Positions 35,092 through 47,780 of a stretch of DNA of 64,000 nt are shown here, one piece after another; positions within the stretch are counted from its first letter, which is position 1, and each line of letters begins with the position of its first letter. Made by a program: the position numbers and the translations under genes. Where the stretch lies: the NCBI GenBank assembly GCA_029224185.1, contig JANZKI010000098.1, positions 78,001 to 142,000 on the forward strand. Direction: 5' to 3'. A model generated the notes under the pieces. That model was not told the origin of the DNA, did not search any database, and saw nothing but the letters and a program-made list of their open reading frames with translations. This stretch comes from Karalla daura. Lineage: Eukaryota; Chordata; Actinopteri; Chaetodontiformes; Leiognathidae.

Positions 35092-38000
35092 GGGCTATGA
35101 AGAGATTGGACATGCCCAATGCTGAGGGGGCCCTTTCAAACTCTGGGAGTCTCCTAGGGCCTGTGCCATCTGCTGCGGTGCATTGAAGCTGGACGCCTCA
35201 TCACTTTGTATTGCACTGTCAGCAGAGGAGACAATGGAGCAGGTACCTGAGCACATGGTCGTCGAGAAGAGGTTCTGCTGAAAAACCATACAATCTATCA
35301 GCGTGCAACTCGCTACACAAACACACCACAAGATTCTTCAATTTTTGAAATGAAAATGAAGTTTCAAAGCCAAAGTATGGCAACGTTACGAATGTTTGTT
35401 TGTGGAGTTCTGTTTTTCCCATTCATTCTTGTGGGAAAGAGCCTAATTGGCCAAGTGATAAACATTCGGCTCTATGGAGACTGCGCTTTCACCTATCTGG
35501 AATATGAGCTCACTTTCACGCCGTAGGGGACAGTCTCCAGAACGCCCTGACACGACTTGATGTGTGTAGTATGAGAACTGTGGCCACAGTCGCGAGGAGC
35601 AGTGTAATGTTTAACATTGATGGCAGTGGTGGGACAATGAATGGGGGCTTTAGAGAGAAAAGGCTGCACTGGGCCTACGATGAGGCTCGTCGTTTAAATT
35701 TCACAAGGCGCACGGGTTTATGGCCTGCCCCGCATGAGAGAGCACCAATGTTCCTACAAAACTGGAAAAAAGAATTTGTCTGCTGCTTAGGGTGAGGCTG
35801 GGAGCAGCGTGAAAAGAGCGAAACGAGAGCTGATTTTTAAGCGATCCCGCATGTCGGCCCTGTGCTAAGAAGAGATTGGACATGCCCAATGCTGAGGGGG
35901 CCCTTTCAAACTCTGGGAGTCTCCCAGGGCCTGTGCCATCTGCTGGGGTGCATTGAAGCTGGACGCCTCATCACTTTGTATTACCATGTCAGCAGAGGAG
36001 ACAATGGAGCAGGTACCTGAGCACATGGTCGTCGAGAAGAGGTTCTGCTGAAAAACCATACAACCTATCAGCGTGCAACTCGCTACACAAACACACCACA
36101 AGATTCTTCAATTTTTGAAATGAAAATGAAGTTTCAAAGCCAAAGCATGGCAACGTTGCGAATGTTTGTTTGTGGAGTTCTGTTTTTCCCATTCATTCTT
36201 GTGGGAAAGAGCCTAATTGGCCAAGTGATAAACATTTGGCTCTATGGAGACTGCGCTTTCACCTATCTGGAATATGAGCTCACTGTCACGCCGTAGGGGA
36301 CAGTCTCCAGAACGCCCTGACACGACTTGATGTGTGTAGTATGAGAACTGTGGCCACAGTCGCGAGGAGCAGTGTAATGTTTAACATTGATGGCAGTGGT
36401 GGGACAATGAATGGGGGCTTATGGAAAGAAAAGGCTGCACTGGGCCTACGATGAGGCTCGTCGTTTAAATTTCACAAGGCGCACGGGTTTATGGCCTGCC
36501 CCGCATGAGAGAGCAAAAATGTTCCTACAAAACTGGAAAAAAGAATTTGTCTGCTGCTCAGGGTGAGGCTGGGAGCAGCGTGAAAAGAGCGAAACGAGAG
36601 CTGATTTTTCAGCGATCCCGCATGTCGCACAGGGCTATGAAGAGATTGGACATGCCCAATGCTGAGGGGGCCCTTTCAAACTCTGGGAGTCTCCTAGGGC
36701 CTGTGCCATCTGCTGTGGTGCATTGAAGCTGGACGCCTCATCACTTTGTATTGCACTGTCAGCAGAGGAGACAATGGAGCAGGTACCTGAGCACATGGTC
36801 GTCGAGAAGAGGTTCTGCTGAAAAACCATACAATCTATCAGCGTGCAACTCGCTACACAAACACACCACAAGATTCTTCAATTTTTGAAATGAAAATGAA
36901 GTTTCAAAGCCAAAGTATGGCAACGTTACGAATGTTTGTTTGTGGAGTTCTGTTTTTCCCATTCATTCTTGTGGGAAAGAGCCTAATTGGCCAAGTGATA
37001 AACATTCGGCTCTATGGAGACTGCGCTTTCACCTATCTGGAATATGAGCTCACTTTCACGCCGTAGGGGACAGTCTCCAGAACGCCCTGACACGACTTGA
37101 TGTGTGTAGTATGAGAACTGTGGCCACAGTCGCGAGGAGCAGTGTAATGTTTAACATTGATGGCAGTGGTGGGACAATGAATGGGGGCTTTAGAGAGAAA
37201 AGGCTGCACTGGGCCTACGATGAGGCTCGTCGTTTAAATTTCACAAGGCGCACGGGTTTATGGCCTGCCCCGCATGAGAGAGCACCAATGTTCCTACAAA
37301 ACTGGAAAAAAGAATTTGTCTGCTGCTTAGGGTGAGGCTGGGAGCAGCGTGAAAAGAGCGAAACGAGAGCTGATTTTTAAGCGATCCCGCATGTCGGCCC
37401 TGTGCTAAGAAGAGATTGGACATGCCCAATGCTGAGGGGGCCCTTTCAAACTCTGGGAGTCTCCCAGGGCCTGTGCCATCTGCTGGGGTGCATTGAAGCT
37501 GGACGCCTCATCACTTTGTATTACCATGTCAGCAGAGGAGACAATGGAGCAGGTACCTGAGCACATGGTCGTCGAGAAGAGGTTCTGCTGAAAAACCATA
37601 CAACCTATCAGCGTGCAACTCGCTACACAAACACACCACAAGATTCTTCAATTTTTGAAATGAAAATGAAGTTTCAAAGCCAAAGCATGGCAACGTTGCG
37701 AATGTTTGTTTGTGGAGTTCTGTTTTTCCCATTCATTCTTATGGGAAAGAGCCTAATTGGCCAAGTGATAAACATTTGGCTCTATGGAGACTGCGCTTTC
37801 ACCTATCTGGAATATGAGCTCACTGTCACGCCGTAGGGGACAGTCTCCAGAACGCCCTGACACGACTTGATGTGTGTAGTATGAGAACTGTGGCCACAGT
37901 CGCGAGGAGCAGTGTAATGTTTAACATTGATGGCAGTGGTGGGACAATGAATGGGGGCTTATGGAAAGAAAAGGCTGCACTGGGCCTACGATGAGGCTCG

Positions 38001-38149
38001 TCGTTTAAATTTCACAAGGCGCACGGGTTTATGGCCTGCCCCGCATGAGAGAGCAAAAATGTTCCTACAAAACTGGAAAAAAGAATTTGTCTGCTGCTCA
38101 GGGTGAGGCTGGGAGCAGCGTGAAAAGAGCGAAACGAGAGCTGATTTTT
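35092..38149. repeat. Dimeric tandem duplication, 1540 bp period (m46-m50)
   Basis: Bases 35092-36609 match 36632-38149. Both copies carry the otherwise rare attgcactgtcagcag. Differences noticed are gctgcggtg against gctgtggtg (about 36715) and cttgtggg against cttatggg (37741). The match ends where gatttttcagcg is replaced by gatttttaagcg. Confidence 0.8.
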
Positions 38150-40486
38150 AAGCGATCCCGCATGTCGGCCCTGTGCAAAGAAGAGATTGGACATGCCCAA
38201 TGCTGACGGGGCCCTTTCAAACTCTGGGAGTCTCCCAGGGCCTGTGCCATCTGCTGGGGTGCATTGAAGCTGGACGCCTCATCACTTTGTATTACCATGT
38301 AAGCAGAGGAGACAATGGAGCAGGTACCTGAGCACATGGTCGTCGAGAAGAGGTGCTGCTGAAAAACCATACAACCTATCAGCGTGCAGCTCGCTACACA
38401 AACACACCACAAGATTCTTCAATTTTTGAAATGAAAATGAAGTTTCAAAGTCAAAGTATGGCAACGTTGCGAATGTTTGTTTGTGGAGTTCTGTTTTTCC
38501 CATTCATTCTTGTGGGAAAAAGCCAAATTGGCCAAGTAATAAACATTTGGCTCTATGGAGACAACGCCTTCCTCAATCTGGATTATGAGCTAACTGTCAA
38601 GACGTAGGGGAGAGTTTCCAGTAAGCCCTGACACGATTTGGTGTGTGTAGTATGAGAACTGTGGCCACAGTCGCGAGGAGAAGTGCAAGGTTTTACATTG
38701 ATGGCAGTGGTGGGTCAATGAAAGGGGGCTTTAGAGAGAAAAGGCTGCACTGGGCCTACGATGAGGCTCGTCATTTAAATTTCACAAGGCGCACGGGTTT
38801 ATGGCCTGCCCCGCATGAGAGAGCACCAATGTTCCTACAAAACTGGAAAAAATAATTTGTCTGCTGCTTAGGGTGTGGCTGGGAGCAGCGTGAAAAGAGC
38901 GAAACGAGAGCTGATTTTTCAGCGATCCCGCATGTCGCACAGGGCTAAGAAGAGATTGGACATGCCCAATGCTGAGGGGGCCCTTTCAAACTCTGGGAGT
39001 CTCCCAGGGCCTGTGCCATCTGCTGGGGTGCATTGAAGCTGGACGCCTCATCACTTTGTATTACCATGTCAGCAGAGGAGACAATGGAGCAGGTACCTGA
39101 GCACATGGTCGTCGAGAAGAGGTTCTGCTGAAAAACCATACAACCTATCAGCGTGCAACTCGCTACACAAACACACCACAAGATTCTTCAATTTTTGAAA
39201 TGAAAATGAAGTTTCAAAGCCAAAGCATGGCAACGTTGCGAATGTTTGTTTGTGGAGTTCTGTTTTTCCCATTCATTCTTATGGGAAAGAGCCTAATTGG
39301 CCAAGTGATAAACATTTGGCTCTATGGAGACTGCGCTTTCACCTATCTGGAATATGAGCTCACTGTCACGCCGTAGGGGACAGTCTCCAGAACGCCCTGA
39401 CACGACTTGATGTGTGTAGTATGAGAACTGTGGCCACAGTCGCGAGGAGCAGTGTAATGTTTAACATTGATGGCAGTGGTGGGACAATGAATGGGGGCTT
39501 ATGGAAAGAAAAGGCTGCACTGGGCCTACGATGAGGCTCGTCGTTTAAATTTCACAAGGCGCACGGGTTTATGGCCTGCCCCGCATGAGAGAGCAAAAAT
39601 GTTCCTACAAAACTGGAAAAAAGAATTTGTCTGCTGCTCAGGGTGAGGCTGGGAGCAGCGTGAAAAGAGCGAAACGAGAGCTGATTTTTAAGCGATCCCG
39701 CATGTCGGCCCTGTGCAAAGAAGAGATTGGACATGCCCAATGCTGACGGGGCCCTTTCAAACTCTGGGAGTCTCCCAGGGCCTGTGCCATCTGCTGGGGT
39801 GCATTGAAGCTGGACGCCTCATCACTTTGTATTACCATGTAAGCAGAGGAGACAATGGAGCAGGTACCTGAGCACATGGTCGTCGAGAAGAGGTGCTGCT
39901 GAAAAACCATACAACCTATCAGCGTGCAGCTCGCTACACAAACACACCACAAGATTCTTCAATTTTTGAAATGAAAATGAAGTTTCAAAGTCAAAGTATG
40001 GCAACGTTGCGAATGTTTGTTTGTGGAGTTCTGTTTTTCCCATTCATTCTTGTGGGAAAAAGCCAAATTGGCCAAGTAATAAACATTTGGCTCTATGGAG
40101 ACAACGCCTTCCTCAATCTGGATTATGAGCTAACTGTCAAGACGTAGGGGAGAGTTTCCAGTAAGCCCTGACACGATTTGGTGTGTGTAGTATGAGAACT
40201 GTGGCCACAGTCGCGAGGAGAAGTGCAAGGTTTTACATTGATGGCAGTGGTGGGTCAATGAAAGGGGGCTTTAGAGAGAAAAGGCTGCACTGGGCCTACG
40301 ATGAGGCTCGTCGTTTAAATTTCACAAGGCGCACGGGTTTATGGCCTGCCCCGCATGAGAGAGCACCAATGTTCCTACAAAACTGGAAAAAATAATTTGT
40401 CTGCTGCTTAGGGTGTGGCTGGGAGCAGCGTGAAAAGAGCGAAACGAGAGCTGATTTTTCAGCGATCCCGCATGTCGCACAGGGCT
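37412..40486. repeat. Dimeric tandem duplication, 1540 bp period (m49-m53)
   Basis: About 37412-38946 matches 38952-40486, including agacgtaggg, cagtaagccctg and gtaataaac. One internal difference is tcatttaaat near 38770 against tcgtttaaat. m51 is a mosaic at about 38944-38948: gcacagggct from one type is joined to aagaagag from another. This dates the duplication junction. Confidence 0.8.
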
Positions 40487-42457
40487 ATGAAGAGATTGGA
40501 CATGCCCAATGCTGAGGGGGCCCTTTCAAACTCTGGGAGTCTCCTAGGGACTGTGCCATCTGCTGCGGTGCATTGAAGCTGGACGCCTCATCACTTTGTA
40601 TTGCCATGTCAGCAGAGGAGACAATGGAGCAGGTACCTGAGCACATGGTCGTCGAGAAGAGGTTCTGCTGAAAAACCATACAACCTATCAGCGTGCAACT
40701 CGCTACACAAACACACCACAAGATTCTTCAATTTTTGAAATGAAAATGAAGTTTCAAAGCCAAAGCATGGCAACGTTGCGAATGTTTGTTTGTGGAGTTC
40801 TGTTTTTCCCATTCATTCTTATGGGAAAGAGCCTAATTGGCCAAGTGATAAACATTTGGCTCTATGGAGACTGCGCTTTCACCTATCTGGAATATGAGCT
40901 CACTGTCACGCCGTAGGGGACAGTCTCCAGAACGCCCTGACACGACTTGATGTGTGTAGTATGAGAACTGTGGCCACAGTCGCGAGGAGCAGTGTAATGT
41001 TTAACATTGATGGCAGTGGTGGGACAATGAATGGGGGCTTATGGAAAGAAAAGGCTGCACTGGGCCTACGATGAGGCTCGTCGTTTAAATTTCACAAGGC
41101 GCACGGGTTTATGGCCTGCCCCGCATGAGAGAGCAAAATGTTCCTACAAAACTGGAAAAAAGAATTTGTCTGCTGCTTAGGGTGTGGCTGGGAGCAGCGT
41201 GAAAAGAGCGAAACGAGAGCTGATTTTTAAGCGATCCCGCATGTCGGCCCTGTGCTAAGAAGAGATTGGACATGCCCAATGCTGAGGGGGCCCTTTCAAA
41301 CTCTGGGAGTCTCCCAGGGCCTGTGCCATCTGCTGGGGTGCATTGAAGCTGGACGCCTCATCACTTTGTATTACCATGTAAGCAGAGGAGACAATGGAGC
41401 AGGTACCTGAGCACATGGTCGTCGAGAAGAGGTGCTGCTGAAAAACCATACAACCTATCAGCGTGCACCTCGCTACACAAACACACCACAAGATTCTTCA
41501 ATTTTTGAAATGAAAATGAAGTTTCAAAGTCAAAATATGGCAACGTTGCGAATGTTTGTTTGTGGAGTTCTGTTTTTCCCATTCATTCTTGTGGGAAAAA
41601 GCCAAATTGGCCAAGTGATAAACATTTGGCTCTATGGAGACAACGCCTTCCTAAATCTGGATTATGAGCTAACTGTCAAGCCGTAGGGGAGAGTTTCCAG
41701 TACGCCCTGACACGATTTGGTGTGTGTAGTTTGAGAACTGTGGCCACAGTCGCCAGGAGAAGTGTAAGGTTTTACATTGATGGCAGTGGTGGGACAATGA
41801 ATGGGGGCTTATGGAGAGAAAAGGCTGCACTGGGCCTACGATGAGGCTCGTCATTTAAATTTCACAAGGCGCACGGGTTTATGGCCTGCCCCGCATGAGA
41901 GAGCACCAATGTTCCTACAAAATTGGAAAAAAGAATTTGTCTGCTGCTTAGGGTGTGGCTGGGAGCAGCGTGAAAAGAGCGAAACGAGAGCTGATTTTTA
42001 AGCGATCCCGCATGTCGGCCCTGTGCAAAGAAGAGATTGGACATGCCCAATGCTGAGGGGGCCCTTTCAAACTCTGGGAGTCTCCCAGGGCCTGTGCCAT
42101 CTGCTGGGGTGCATTGAAGCTGGACGCCTCATCACTTTGTATTACCATGTAAGCAGAGGAGACAATGGAGCAGGTACCTGAGCACATGGTCGTCGAGAAG
42201 AGGTGCTGCTGAAAAACCATACAACCTATCAGCGTGCACCTCGCTACACAAACACACCACAAGATTCTTCAATTTTTGAAATGAAAATGAAGTTTCAAAG
42301 TCAAAGTATGGCAACGTTGCGAATGTTTGTTTGTGGAGTTCTGTTTTTCCCATTCATTCTTGTGGGAAAAAGCCAAATTGGCCAAGTGATAAACATTTGG
42401 CTCTATGGAGACAACGCTTTCACCAATCTGGAGCATGAGCTAACTGTCAAGCCGTAG
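40487..42457. repeat. Monomers m53 end to m55
   Basis: m54 has a private 1-bp deletion in the A-run (gagcaaaatg near 41134, where relatives have five A). Its second half resembles m8. m55 matches m9 and m36 (offset 35438 from 6249), sharing gtcatttaaat, gtcgccagg and tagtttgag. Copies of the m9 type therefore sit in three separate places. Confidence 0.75.
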
Positions 42458-43228
42458 GGGACAGTCTCCAGAACGCCCTGACACGATTTGGTGTGTGTAA
42501 TATGAGAACTGTGGCCACAGTCGCGAGGAGAAGTATAACGTTTAACATTGATGGCAGTGGTGGGACAATGAATGGGGGCTTTAGGAGGAAAAAGGCTGCA
42601 CTGGGCCTACAATGATGCTCGTCGTTTAAATTTCACAAGGTGCACGGGTTTCTGGCCTGCCCCGGATGAGAGAGCACCAATGTTCCTACAAAACTGGAAA
42701 AAAAAATTTGTGTGCTGCTTAGGGCGTGGCTGGGAGCAGCGTGAAAAGAGCGAAACGAGAGCTGATTTTTAAGCGATCCCGCATGTCGGCCCTGTGCTAA
42801 GAAGAGATTGGACATGCCCAATGCTGAGGGGGCCCTTTCAAACTCTGGGAGTCTCCCAGGGCCTGTGCCATCTGCTGGGGTGCATTGAAGCTGGATGCCT
42901 CATCACTTTGTATTACCATGTCAGCAGAGGAGACAATGGAGCAGGTACCTGAGCACATGGTCGTCGAGAAGAGGTTCTGCTGAAAAACCATACAATCTAT
43001 CAGCGTGCAACTCGCTACACAAACACACCACAAGATTCTTCAATTTTTGAAATGAAAATGAAGTTTCAAAGCCAAAGTATGGCAACGTTACGAATGTTTG
43101 TTTGTGGAGTTCTTTTTTTCCCATTCATTCTTATGGGAAAGAGCCTAATTGGCGAAGTGATAAACATTTGACTCTATGGAGACTGCTCTTTCACCTATCT
43201 GGAATATGAGCTCACTGTCACGCCGTAG
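42458..43228. repeat. Chimeric monomer m56
   Basis: The first half matches the m14/m41/m43/m77 type (ctttaggagg, ggtgcacggg, cggatgagag, gcttagggcgtgg). The second half matches the m15/m20/m27 type (gaggttctgctg, gttacgaatg, tctttttttccc, cctaattggcgaag, atttgactc, gactgctctttc). A short middle part (ccctgtgctaagaagagattgg) fits the m1 type. The switch lies between about 42785 and 42905. The next unit, m57, begins like the m1 type (gattgcagtgg), as expected after m15, m20 and m27. Confidence 0.8.
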
Positions 43229-44698
43229 GGGACAGTCTCCAGAACGCCCTGACACGACTTGATGTGTGTAGTATGAGAACTGTGGCCACAGTCGCGAGGA
43301 GCAGTGTAATGTTTAACAGTGATTGCAGTGGTGGGACAATGAATGGGGGCTTATGGAAAGAAAAGGCTGCACTGGGCCTACGATGAGGCTCGTCGTTTAA
43401 ATTTCACAAGGCGCACGGGTTTATGGCCTGCCCCGCATGAGAGAGCAAAAATGTTCCTACAAAACTGGAAAAAAGAATTTGTCTGCTGCTTAGGGTGAGG
43501 CTGGGAGCAGCGTGAAAAGAGCGAAACGAGAGCTGATTTTTAAGCGATCCCGCATGTCGGCCCTGTGCAAAGAAGAGATTGGACATGCCCAATGCTGACG
43601 GGGCCCTTTCAAACTCTGGGAGTCTCCCAGGGCCTGTGCCATCTGCTGGGGTGCATTGAAGCTGGACGCCTCATCACTTTGTATTACCATGTAAGCAGAG
43701 GAGACAATGGAGCAGGTACCTGAGCACATGGCCGTCGAGAAGAGGTGCTGCTGAAAAACCATACAACCTATCAGCGTGCAACTCGCTACACAAACACACC
43801 ACAAGATTCTTCAATTTTTGAAATGAAAATGAAGTTTCAAAGTCAAAGTATGGCAACGTTGCGAATGTTTGTTTGTGGAGTTCTGTTTTTCCCATTCATT
43901 CTTGTGGGAAAAAGGCAAATTGGCCAAGTGATAAACATTTGGCTCTATGGAGACAACGCCTTCCTAAATCTGGATTATGAGCTAACTGTCAAGCCGTAGG
44001 GGAGAGTTTCCAGAACACCCTGACACGATTTGGTGTGTGTAGTTTGAGAACTGTGGCCACAGTCGCGAGGAGAAGTGTAAGGTTTTACATTGATGGCAGT
44101 GGTGGGACAATGAATGGGGGCTTATGGAGAGAAAAGGCTGCACTGGGCCTACGATGAGGCTAGTCGTTTAAATTTCACAAGGCGCACGGGTTAATGGCCT
44201 GCCCCGCATGAGAGAGCACCAATGTTCCTACAAAATTGGAAAAAAGAATTTGTCTGCTGCTTAGGGTGTGGCTGGGAGCAGCGTGAAAAGAGCGAAACGA
44301 GAGCTGATTTTTAAGCGATCCCGCATGTCGGCCCTGTGCAAAGAAGAGATTGGACATGCCCAATGCTGACGGGGCCCTTTCAAACTCTGGGAGTCTCCCA
44401 GGGCCTGTGCCATCTGCTGGGGTGCATTGAAGCTGGACGCCTCATCACTTTGTATTACCATGTAAGCAGAGGAGACAATGGAGCAGGTACCTGAGCACAT
44501 GGTCGTCGAGAAGAGGTGCTGCTGAAAAACCATACAACCTATCAGCGTGCAACTCGCTACACAAACACACCACAAGATTCTTCAATTTTTGAAATGAAAA
44601 TGAAGTTTCAAAGTCAAAGTATGGCAACGTTGCGAATGTTAGTTTGTGGAGTTCTGTTTTTCCCATTCATTCCTGTGGGAAAAAGCCAAATTGGCCAA
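43229..44698. repeat. Monomers m57 and most of m58
   Basis: m57 combines an m1-like start with the gtaagcag, ttcctaaatctgg middle and end, and carries private changes such as taacagtgattgc and atggccgtcg. m58 follows the m8/m75 type up to about 44697. It then switches to the cassette ending tgcgcttccacctatctg, so it too is a mosaic. Confidence 0.75.
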
Positions 44699-47275
44699 GT
44701 GATAAACATTTGGCTCTATGGAGACTGCGCTTCCACCTATCTGGAATACGAGCTCACTGTCACGCCGTAGGGGATAGTTTCCAGAACACCATGACGCGAT
44801 TTGGTGTGTGTACCATGAAAAAAGTGGCCACAGTCGCGAGGAGAAGTGTAAGGTTTAACATTGATGTCAGCTGTTGGAAATTGAATGGGGGCTTTAGGAG
44901 GGAAAAGGCTGCACTGGGCCTACGATGATGCTCATCGTTTAAATTTCACAAGGCGCACGGGTTTATTGCCTACCCCGCATGAGAGAGCACCAATGTTCCT
45001 ACAAAACTGGAAAAAATAATTTGTCTGCTGCATAGGGTGTGGCTGGGAGCAGCGTGAAAAGAGCGAAACGAGAGCTGATTTTTAAGCGATCCCGCATGTC
45101 GCACGGGGCTATGAAGAGATTGGACATGCCCAATGCTGAGGGGGCCCTTTCCCACTCTGCGAGTCTCCCAGGGACTGTGCCATCTGCTGGGGTGCATTGA
45201 AGCTGGACGCCTCATCACTTTGTATGACCATGTGAGCAGAGGAGACATTGGAGCAGGTACCTGAGCACATGGTTGTCGAGAAATGGTGCTGCTGAAAAAC
45301 CATACAACCTATCAGCGTGCAACACGCTACACAAACACACCACCAGATTCTTCAATTTTTGAAATGAAAATGAAGTTTCAAAGTCAAAGTATGGCAACGT
45401 TGCGAATGTTTGTTTGTGGAGTTCTGTTTTTCCCATTCATTCTTATGGGAAAAAGCCAAATTGGCGAAGTGAGAAACATTTGGCTCTATGGAGACTGCGC
45501 TTCCACCTATCTGGAATACGAGCTCACTGTCACGCCGTAGGGGATAGTTTCCAGAACACCATGACGCGATTTGGTGTGTGTACCATGAAAAAAGTGGCCA
45601 CAGTCGCGAGGAGAAGTGTAAGGTTTAACATTGATGTCAGCTGTTGGAAATTGAATGGGGGCTCAAGGAGGGAAAAGGCTGCACTGGGCCTACGATGATG
45701 CTCATCGTTTAAATTTCACAAGGCACACGGGTTTATTGCCTACCCCGCATGAGAGAGCACCAATGTTCCTACAAAACTGGAAAAAAGAATTTGTCTGCTG
45801 CATAGGGTGTGGCTGGGAGCAGCGTGAAAAGAGCGAAACGAGAGCTGATTTTTAAGCGATCCCGCATGTCGCACGGGGCTATGAAGAGATTGGACATGCC
45901 CAATGCTGAGGGGGCCCTTTCCCACTCTGCGAGTCTCCCAGGGACTGTGCCATCTGCTGGGGTGCATTGAAGCTGTACGCCTCATCACTTTGTATGACCA
46001 TGTGAGCAGAGGAGACATTGGAGCAGGTACCTGAGCACATGGTTGTCGAGAAATGGTGCTGCTGAAAAACCATACAACCTATCAGCGTGCAACTCGCTAC
46101 ACAAACACACCACCAGATTCTTCAATTTTTGAAATGAAAATGAAGTTTCAAAGTCAAAGTATGGCAACGTTGCGAATGTTTGTTTGTGGAGTTCTTTTTT
46201 TCCCATTCATTCTTATGGGAAAAAGCCAAATTGGCGAAGTGATAAACATTTGGCTCTATGGAGACTGCGCTTTCACCAATCTGGAATACGAGCTCACTGT
46301 CACGCCGTAGGGGATAGTCTCCAGAATGCCATGACGCGATCTGGTGTGTGTACCATGAAAACTGTGGCCACAGTCGCGAGGAGAAGTGCAACGTTTAACA
46401 TTGATGGCAGCGGTGGGAAAATGAATGGGGGCTTAAGGAGGGAAAAGGCTGCACTGGGCCTACGATGATGCTCGTCGTTTAAATTTCACAAGGCGCACGG
46501 GTTTCTGGCCTTCCCCGCATGAGAGAGCACCAATGTTCCTACAAAACTGGAAAAAAGAATTTGTCTGCTGCTCAGGGTGTGGCTGGGAGCAGCGTGAAAA
46601 GAGTGAAACGAGAGCTGATTTTTAAGCGATCCCGCATGTCGCACGGGGCTATGAAGAGATTGGACATGCCCAATGCTGAGGGGGCCCTTTCCCACTCTGC
46701 GAGTCTCCCAGGGACTGTGCCATCTGCTGGGGTGCATTGAATCTGGACGCCTCATCACTTTCTATGACCATGTGAGCAGAGGAGACATTGGAGCAGGTAC
46801 CTGAGCACATGGTTGTCGAGAAATGGTGCTGCTGAAAAACCATACAACCTATCAGCGTGCAACTCGCTACACAAACACACCACAAGATTCTTCAATTTTT
46901 GAAATGAAAATGAAGTTTCAAAGTCAAAGCATGGCAACGTTGCGAATGTTTGTTTGTGGAGTTCTGTTTTTCCCATTCATTCTTATGGGAAAAAGCCAAA
47001 TTGGCCAAGTGAGAAACATTTGGCTCTATGGAGACAACGCTTTCACCAATCTGGAATACGAGCTCACTGTCACGCCGTAGGGGAGAGTCTCCAGAATGCC
47101 CTGACACGATTTGGTGTGTGTACTATGAGAACTGTGGCCACAGTCGCGAGGAGAAGTGTAACGTTTAACATTGATGGCAGTGATGGAACAATGAATGGGG
47201 GCTTATGGAGAGAAAAGGCTGCACTGGGCCATACGATGAGGCTCGTCGTTTAAATTTCACAAGGCGCACGGGTTT
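44699..47275. repeat. Four-monomer higher-order unit, copy 1 (3082 bp step)
   Basis: This matches 47781-50357 at a constant 3082 bp offset, including private markers: gaagctgtacgcc, gtgcaacacgc, gcctttcccc-like ggccttccccgc and the extra a in gggccatacgatg. The order of types is the cassette: gatgtcagctgttgg twice (ctttagg then ctcaagg), then gcagcggtggg, then cagtgatggaac. The match ends at tttatgg (47276) against tttctgg. Confidence 0.88.
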
Positions 47276-47780
47276 ATGGCCTGCCCCGGATGAGAGAGCA
47301 CCAATGTTCCTACAAAACTGGAAAAAAAAATTTTTGTGCTGCTTAGGGCGTGGCTGGGAGCAGCGTGAAAAGAGCGAAACGAGAGCTGATTTTTAAGCGA
47401 TCCCGCATGTCGGCCCGGTGCTAAGAAGAGGTTGGACATGCCCAATGCTGAGGGGGCCCTTTCCCACTCTGCGAGTCTCCCAGGGCCTGTGCCATCTGCT
47501 GGGGTGCATTGAAGCTGGACGCCTCATCACTTTGTATGACCATGTGAGCAGAGGAGACATTGGAGCAGGTACCTGAGCACATGGTTGTCGAGAAATGGTG
47601 CTGCTGAAAAACCATACAACCTATCAGCGTGCAACTCGCTACACAAACACACCACCAGATTCTTCAATTTTTGAAATGAAAATGAAGTTTCAAAGTCAAA
47701 GTATGGCAACGTTGCGAATGTTTGTTTGTGGAGTTCTTTTTTTCCCATTCATTCTTATGGGAAAAAGCCAAAATGGCGAA

